Shown in pieces: positions 6,609-10,196 of a stretch of 10,196 nucleotides of DNA (positions are counted from its first letter, which is position 1; each line of letters begins with the position of its first letter). The notes under the pieces were generated by a model that saw only the letters and a program-made list of their open reading frames with translations, was not told the origin of the DNA and did no database searches. Source of the DNA: Candidatus Alcyoniella australis. Lineage in GTDB: Bacteria; Lernaellota; Lernaellaia; JAVCCG01; Alcyoniellaceae. A program made the translations under genes and the position numbers. Location: NCBI GenBank assembly GCA_030765605.1, contig JAVCCG010000028.1, forward strand, positions 1 through 10,196, written 5' to 3'.

Positions 6609-6625
6609 TGCCACCCCACCTCGCG

Positions 6626-7843
6626 TCAGAACTTGTCCACACGTTCGTCGTAGCCGCACAGCTCCACGTAGGCCATGCCCGTGATCGAGCCCTGGGGCGT
6701 GTGGGCCGTAACCGTGCAGGCCCCCTCCCAGTAGTTGACGTCGATCAGCGGTCCGGGCACTTCCTGCTCGCGGGCCACGGGCGAGACCTCGACGGTCCAG
6801 CCGCGCGTTGGCAGCTCCACGACCCAGCCCAAGGGGTAGGCCGCGCCGGTCAGCGGGCTGGTCCAGACCCCCTCGCCGCCGGTTTGCAGGGTGAAATCGC
6901 GGTCCGGTAAAAGCTCCTGCGGCGTTCCCTCGCGGTCCACGAACGTGCCCTTGCTCCCCTCGAGCCCTTGCCCGTCGATGGAGCGCACCTGGTAGATCAT
7001 CAGCTCGGCGCCGTCCAGGGGATTGGGCTGATCGGCAGCAGCCTGCTCCTCCGCCGAATCGAACTGGATCGAGAGCCAGTCCCAGCCCGCGGCGAGCTGC
7101 GAGGGCGAGCCCGAGGCGTACTCGTGGTCGTGCCAGGCTAGGCCCGTGACCGGACGCGGCTCGCCCTTGACGCTCAGCGTGCCCGTTGCGGCCAGCCGCG
7201 TATAGGAGATGTAGTTGGAGTTTACGCCGTTGGGCTGTTTGCGCATCAGCCCGTTATCGCCGTGCAGCACCGCGGGCTTGAGCGGCAGCAGCTCGAGGTC
7301 CAGGGCGTAGGGGCCGTTGTCCGCGCGGATGTGCAGCCGCAACTCGTCGTTCTGGTCGAACTCGGCCTGGGCAAACCAGTCGTAGGTCCAGACGCGCATC
7401 GCCTCGGTCAGCGCGCCCACGTCGGAACTCGAGTTCTCCGCGTTGAGCGCGGCCAATGTGTGCTCGCCGCTGTGCTTGTCGACAACCGCGAACTGCGCCA
7501 CCGTGGCGTGGGTCTTGTAGATCCACCACAGCGGCACGTGGTTGTACCACACGCCCAGGGTGCGAATGCGGAAGAACACCAGCTCGAAGCCGTACTCGCC
7601 CCCCTGATCGTCGTTGAGGTGGCCGGTGAAATACCACCACTCGGTTTTGTACTCCGGGTGCGCCGCCAGATCGCGCGGCAGTTGCACCGGGTGATCCTCG
7701 GGATAGGCGTACTCCACGTCCTCCGTGGTGATCAGCAGGCCGCGGTCGGCCCAGCCGTAGATTATGCCGACCAGCGCCAGGCCGATCAGCGTCACCAGCA
7801 GCACGCCCAGGGTCTTGAACAGAATCCTCAACAGTCTGCGCAT
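6626..7843 (-). CDS. membrane-anchored CrtC/AttH-like lipocalin-fold protein
   Basis: A 405-residue protein of the carotenoid 1,2-hydratase/AttH-type family of predicted secreted proteins. It has an N-terminal membrane segment or uncleaved signal (about 7-29). The signature HPEYKTEWWYFTG follows (62-74), then WHDHEYASG (237-245), GWDWLSIQ (253-260) and LMIYQVR (281-287). Near the end are YWEGA (371-375) and YVELCGY (392-398). The fold is two lipocalin-like domains facing the periplasm. A short acidic insertion (about 262-277) interrupts the second domain. CrtC adds water to lycopene-type carotenoids, but no other carotenoid gene is nearby and many relatives have no assigned reaction, so only the fold is supported. 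AAGGA lies 10 bases before the ATG. It is transcribed alone, with a candidate promoter-operator 43-84 bases upstream and repeat copy B after its stop. Confidence 0.85.
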   Translation of the reverse strand: MRRLLRILFKTLGVLLVTLIGLALVGIIYGWADRGLLITTEDVEYAYPEDHPVQLPRDLAAHPEYKTEWWYFTGHLNDDQGGEYGFELVFFRIRTLGVWYNHVPLWWIYKTHATVAQFAVVDKHSGEHTLAALNAENSSSDVGALTEAMRVWTYDWFAQAEFDQNDELRLHIRADNGPYALDLELLPLKPAVLHGDNGLMRKQPNGVNSNYISYTRLAATGTLSVKGEPRPVTGLAWHDHEYASGSPSQLAAGWDWLSIQFDSAEEQAAADQPNPLDGAELMIYQVRSIDGQGLEGSKGTFVDREGTPQELLPDRDFTLQTGGEGVWTSPLTGAAYPLGWVVELPTRGWTVEVSPVAREQEVPGPLIDVNYWEGACTVTAHTPQGSITGMAYVELCGYDERVDKF

Positions 7844-7885
7844 CGAACTTGTATCCTTACGTTGCAGTTTCTCGTCCGCCGGCCG

Positions 7886-7914
7886 ATTTTGGCCGAGGAG
7901 CCGACCGTGGTCAA
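7886..7914 (-). promoter_or_regulatory. probable promoter of the CrtC/AttH-like gene
   Basis: On the minus strand, TTGACC (7909-7914) is separated by 17 bases from CAAAAT (7886-7891), giving 5/6 and 4/6 matches to sigma-70 hexamers. The predicted start near 7879 leaves a leader of about 36 bases containing the AAGGA ribosome site. The -35 lies inside a palindrome, consistent with repressor control. Confidence 0.45.
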
Positions 7915-7927
7915 ACCATGTTGACCA
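7908..7927. promoter_or_regulatory. operator-like palindrome
   Basis: TGGTCAA (7908-7914) and TTGACCA (7921-7927) are perfect 7-bp inverted arms separated by 6 bases, a spacing suited to a dimeric helix-turn-helix regulator. One arm covers the -35 of the promoter at 7886-7914. No regulator gene is adjacent, so the binding protein is unknown. Confidence 0.45.
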
Positions 7928-7934
7928 ACTCTTT

Positions 7935-7951
7935 CGCCGCCTGAAGCGGCG
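7935..7951. terminator. GC hairpin after the channel gene
   Basis: CGCCGC (7935-7940) and GCGGCG (7946-7951) enclose CTGAA. It sits about 90 bases downstream of the channel gene's stop on the minus strand. It has a strong stem but only AAAGA after it, so it could be a Rho-independent-like pause site or a chance GC hairpin. Confidence 0.3.
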
Positions 7952-8040
7952 CGCGATAACTCAGGCGCGGTTTTGCAATAACTCTGAAGCACGTTTTGTT
8001 GGACTATCTACAACGCCGTTGGTAAAGCGGGCTGGGTGTC

Positions 8041-8946
8041 TCAGCTTCTGCGGGCGAGCTTGGTGGCTAAGATCGAGATCAGGCCGCCGAGCATCACGTA
8101 GCCCACGATCACCTCGGCCATGACCCAGTAAGCTGCTTCCAAAGTCTTTGGCGCAATATCTCCGAAGCCGAGCGTGGTGAACGTGACGACACTGTAATAG
8201 ATCATCGCTCCTATTGACCACGGCAGGTGTACTAGATGAAACGCCTCTGGCCCAAAGCTGGCGAACTTGAACCCGAACCAGACGGCAAACAAGATCGACC
8301 AGCCGATCCAGGGCCATAGCGACCGGCCGCAGTCGGCGAGGATCAGCCAGATGATGTAAAGCGGGTAGCGCCACCATGCTGCCTTGAACTCTTCGACAAA
8401 ATCCTCGTCCTGAACCATTCGCTTGAAGCGAGCATTGCCATGGCAACTATCAACTCGTATCCCGCGATATCTGCCATCTATGGACCAGCGGTTACGACCC
8501 TGAAAACAAATACGGTTAAATCGGACAAAAGCGACGTTCGCCTTCTCGAGATTCGCGGCCATGAGGTCAGCGCCCTTGAGATTCGACTCACGTAGGTCAG
8601 CGCCCTTGAGATTCGCCTCACGTAGGTCAGCGCCCTTGAGATTAGCCCCCTCGAGGTCAGCGCCCTCGAGATTCGCCCCATTGAGGACAGCGCCTTTAAG
8701 ATTCGCCTCACTTAGGTCAGCGCCCTTGAGATTCGCCTCCCTGAGGTTGGCGCCCTCGAGATTCGCCATTATAAGGTTAACGCCCTCGAGGTGTGCCCCC
8801 TTGAGGTCGGCGTCTTTGAGATCTGCTTCCCAAAGTTTTTCCTCTCGAAGCTTGTTCCACTCCTCGACCTGGCCTTCCTTGAGCATGGCGATGGCTTCTT
8901 CTTTGGAAATCGGGGGCTCGGGGGGCGTGTCGGTCTCTTTGTCCAT
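8041..8946 (-). CDS. pentapeptide-repeat / two-helix potassium-channel fusion
   Basis: Numbers count from the in-frame TTG at 8958, which precedes the chosen ATG at 8946 by four codons. A charged N-terminal region (1-44) is followed by about 19 pentapeptide repeats of the A(D/N)LxG type (46-142), which should form a right-handed quadrilateral beta helix in the cytoplasm. A linker leads to the membrane part: hydrophobic 199-231 around CGRSLWPW, then pore helix and filter TTLGFGD (261-267, the TVGYGD equivalent), then the last helix (about 274-297). This is a 2TM Ion_trans_2-type pore, probably tetrameric and K+-selective. The repeat domain is likely a sensor, scaffold or tetramerisation element. 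The ATG overlaps the nuclease stop (TGATG), with GGAG six bases before it. The start at TTG is less likely. The repeat-plus-channel pairing has been seen elsewhere, but its role is unclear. Confidence 0.88.
   Translation of the reverse strand: MDKETDTPPEPPISKEEAIAMLKEGQVEEWNKLREEKLWEADLKDADLKGAHLEGVNLIMANLEGANLREANLKGADLSEANLKGAVLNGANLEGADLEGANLKGADLREANLKGADLRESNLKGADLMAANLEKANVAFVRFNRICFQGRNRWSIDGRYRGIRVDSCHGNARFKRMVQDEDFVEEFKAAWWRYPLYIIWLILADCGRSLWPWIGWSILFAVWFGFKFASFGPEAFHLVHLPWSIGAMIYYSVVTFTTLGFGDIAPKTLEAAYWVMAEVIVGYVMLGGLISILATKLARRS
8536..8835 (-). repeat. 30-bp tandem coding repeat (pentapeptide pairs)
   Basis: Ten successive 30-base units share cores such as TCAGCGCCCTTGAGATTCG, with single-base drift. 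Each codes for two pentapeptides (ANLKGADLRE-type). The near-identical centre units (about 8566-8655) suggest recent unit duplication, and length variation between strains is plausible. Confidence 0.85.
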
Positions 8947-9437
8947 CAAGGGCTCCAAATGCCGATTTTGGCCTCCCGTGCGGTCTGCTCGACAGCCAGG
9001 AAGCGCGTCTTTAGATCTGGGTCGTAGTCAAAATTGGTAATGGCGTGGCCCAGGCCCTCGGAGATCATCACCTCGGTGAAGAAGCGGCCGTCGGCGAGGA
9101 TCACGTGTGCCAGGAGTCGGTTGTATCGGTCGCGGTGGCCGTCGTCCACGTTGGCCTTGTCCAGCCTCAGCGTGATCCGCTGGCCATCGAGCAGTTCGTG
9201 GCCCTTGGCCTCGGCCTCGCGGCCGAACGGCTCGCCCTTTTTTCCGTTTCTGGGGATCTCCGGCGTGTCGATCCCAATGATCCGCACGCGCTCCTTGATG
9301 CCCGTGTCGGCCAGCAGCACGTCAAACGTGTCGCCGTCGATCACCCGCGTCACTGTTGCCTGGAGGTCTACGGCGAAGGCCGGAGTGCTCAGGCCAACGA
9401 ACAGGAGCGCGAGCAGGCAACCGATGGCTTTTTTCAT
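8946..9437 (-). CDS. secreted staphylococcal-nuclease-like protein
   Basis: A 163-residue thermonuclease-family (SNase) protein. It has an N-terminal signal peptide (1-22, ending AFA). The OB-fold nuclease core includes VIDGDTF (Asp36), RVRIIGIDTPE (Arg52, Asp57, Thr58, Glu60) and DRYNRLLA (Arg107). These match S. aureus Asp21, Arg35, Asp40, Thr41, Glu43 and Arg87, so the Ca2+-dependent catalytic set is complete. The C-terminal GIW is typical. It should cleave DNA and RNA outside the cytoplasm. Its ATG overlaps the stop of the 51-codon gene (ATGA), and its own stop overlaps the channel gene's start, so all three are likely co-translated. No immunity protein is evident, as expected for an exported enzyme. 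Confidence 0.92.
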   Translation of the reverse strand: MKKAIGCLLALLFVGLSTPAFAVDLQATVTRVIDGDTFDVLLADTGIKERVRIIGIDTPEIPRNGKKGEPFGREAEAKGHELLDGQRITLRLDKANVDDGHRDRYNRLLAHVILADGRFFTEVMISEGLGHAITNFDYDPDLKTRFLAVEQTAREAKIGIWSP

Positions 9438-9589
9438 CTGCGAAGCGTGCTCAGATCACCCGAGTAAAACGCCTGGGCGGGCGTGGGAGGCTTTCCCTTT
9501 GCCGCCTCGAAGGGCTTGACGCTCCCGTCGGGATAGACCTCAAAATCAGCCCCAGGCGATTTGCCTTTAGACTCTGGCTCCAATACCAC
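9434..9589 (-). CDS. small protein upstream of the nuclease (51 residues)
   Basis: A short frame from GTG (9587-9589) or TTG (9581-9583) ends in TGA at 9434-9436, overlapping the nuclease ATG by four bases (ATGA). The translation includes PGADFEVYPDGSVKPFEAAK and then KPPTPAQAFYSGDLSTLRR. It has balanced protein-like composition and no membrane segment or signal. It begins 7 bases after the stop of the 101-residue gene, and AGG (9592-9594) lies 8 bases before the TTG. The exact overlap with its downstream neighbour is the main support. I recognise no family. It may be a regulator, a leader peptide for coupling, or the remnant of a longer gene. Confidence 0.55.
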   Translation of the reverse strand: MVLEPESKGKSPGADFEVYPDGSVKPFEAAKGKPPTPAQAFYSGDLSTLRR

Positions 9590-9596
9590 GACCTGG

Positions 9597-9902
9597 CTAA
9601 TCTTCAGCTTTATACCAAAGACCGGTCACCAGAGAATTCAAGTCCATAATCGCCGTGCACAGCTCCTGCCTAAGATCACTAGACATGGAATCGAGCCTTT
9701 GCTTATAACTACCCGTTTGGTCCTGGTCTATCATTCCAGAAATTTTATCAATGTTTTCTTGGACATCCCGAGGCAACTCATCACGGGGGAGCAAGGAGAT
9801 CTCATGCAGAGCATGGGTCAGACGCTCAACCGAATCATATGCCGAGGCTAGAGAACGCATTGCCCTCCCTGTTAACTCATAAGCACGAGAAATTTGATTC
9901 AT
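9597..9902 (-). CDS. helical 101-residue protein, first gene of nuclease-channel operon
   Basis: The ATG at 9900-9902 follows a perfect AGGAGGTG (9909-9916) at 8 bases; the GTG at 9911 is part of that ribosome site and was rejected. The product is soluble, charged and almost wholly alpha-helical by composition: QISRAYELTGRAMRSLASAY near the start, a Pro/Arg/Asp break around 42-49, then helix to the C-terminal LWYKAED. There is no signal, membrane segment or catalytic motif. The gene is more AT-rich than its downstream neighbours, suggesting separate origin. I recognise no family; a structural, adaptor or regulatory role is possible. Confidence 0.75.
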   Translation of the reverse strand: MNQISRAYELTGRAMRSLASAYDSVERLTHALHEISLLPRDELPRDVQENIDKISGMIDQDQTGSYKQRLDSMSSDLRQELCTAIMDLNSLVTGLWYKAED

Positions 9903-9908
9903 AATGTT

Positions 9909-9957
9909 CACCTCCTATTTAAAATAATTTATACACCTTGCTGAAAAATAAATGCAA
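9909..9957 (-). promoter_or_regulatory. promoter and strong ribosome site of the nuclease-channel operon
   Basis: On the minus strand, TTGCAT (9952-9957) and TATAAA (9928-9933) are spaced by 18 bases. The -10 is good and the -35 weak. AGGAGGTG (9909-9916) is a full anti-16S match. The surrounding 50 bases are very AT-rich, contrasting with the coding DNA on both sides. Confidence 0.5.
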
Positions 9958-9962
9958 TACCC

Positions 9963-10196
9963 CTACAGCCCCGCCCGGTCTCGAAAGCCAGTGTCGCAAA
10001 GCCAGCCGCGTCGCCGGGCAGCGCCTTCTTGGATATCCTCCCACCTGGCCAGCTTGACGTTGCTTGTGATCAGGTGCTTGAGGGGGCTGAAGTCAAAGCG
10101 CAGCGCAGCGATCTGATCGGACACCACAGCCACCAACCGGCTGAAGGGCACCAGGTGGGCCATCGCAACGAGCGTCTCCCCGCTGCCGCAGGGGCA
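9963..10196 (-). CDS. edge-truncated frame with degenerate Walker-A-like start
   Basis: This minus-strand frame is open from the right edge (10196) to TAG at 9963, 77 residues in view. It starts PCGSGETLVAMAHL, close to a superfamily 2 helicase motif I (PxGSGKTLxA) with Lys replaced by Glu. LVAVVSDQIAALRFDF follows where motif Ia would lie. It then ends far too early for a helicase. It may be the wreck of a helicase gene, a short inactive fragment, or an unrelated C-terminus. An internal ATG at 10161-10163 is possible but would discard the recognisable part. Confidence 0.35.
   Translation of the reverse strand, partial: CPCGSGETLVAMAHLVPFSRLVAVVSDQIAALRFDFSPLKHLITSNVKLARWEDIQEGAARRRGWLCDTGFRDRAGL

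Noticed and set aside
6626-7843. calling the gene crtC (carotenoid hydratase)
   Set aside because: Only the family fold signatures are visible; no other carotenoid gene is nearby and most relatives have no proven hydratase activity.
8536-8835. possible CRISPR array because of 30-bp period
   Set aside because: Units are contiguous and degenerate with no spacers, and they encode pentapeptide repeats in frame.
8561-9040. plus-strand frame rich in SAPLRFASLR repeats
   Set aside because: This is the antisense reading of the 30-bp pentapeptide-coding repeats and inherits their periodicity.

Overview
The window looks like part of a GC-rich bacterial chromosome of a deltaproteobacterial-type or related uncultured lineage. 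This rests on gene style: a LexA/DinB SOS pair, an Asp/Gly-rich lipoprotein linker, a CrtC/AttH-like protein and a DUF2259-like secreted protein. No rRNA, tRNA or phylogenetic marker is present, so the lineage is uncertain. All confidently called protein genes are on the minus strand. The only convincing plus-strand transcription unit is a short candidate small RNA.

Layout. (1) 1-1286 has no convincing gene. It starts with an open frame cut by the window edge and a strong GC hairpin, then dispersed AT-rich repeats of the kind seen around REP-associated tyrosine transposases (no transposase is present), then about 700 AT-rich bases with only inverted repeats. (2) 1287-3616 is an SOS operon read right to left. 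A promoter with a textbook E. coli-type LexA box (CTG-N10-CAG) between its -35 and -10 drives dinB, lexA and a small four-helix membrane protein with an internal duplication. dinB carries an apparent one-base deletion near its 3' end. (3) 3785-3902 is a compact plus-strand unit: near-consensus sigma-70 promoter, an ~81-nt RNA containing an anti-Shine-Dalgarno-like CCUCC linker, and an intrinsic terminator. (4) 4043-6426 is a coupled gene pair encoding an M30-like metalloprotease lipoprotein and a secreted DUF2259-like protein. It is flanked by two diverged copies of an intergenic repeat that ends in an AT-rich palindrome. (5) 6626-7843 encodes a membrane-anchored CrtC/AttH lipocalin-fold protein with a candidate operator-promoter upstream. 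(6) 8041-9957 is a tightly coupled operon: a 101-residue helical protein with a very strong ribosome site, a 51-residue protein, a secreted staphylococcal-nuclease-like enzyme, and a pentapeptide-repeat protein fused to a two-helix potassium-channel pore. (7) At the right edge a truncated frame begins with a Walker-A-like sequence whose Lys is replaced by Glu.

How the genes fit together. LexA, DinB and the membrane protein form a DNA-damage module, and the LexA recognition helix keeps the residues expected for the box seen upstream of dinB. The nuclease-channel operon is the most unusual gene set. Its stop/start overlaps imply co-translation, but its purpose is unknown. A nuclease plus a pore-forming channel beside a broken helicase-like fragment is compatible with an accessory or defence region, without proving it.
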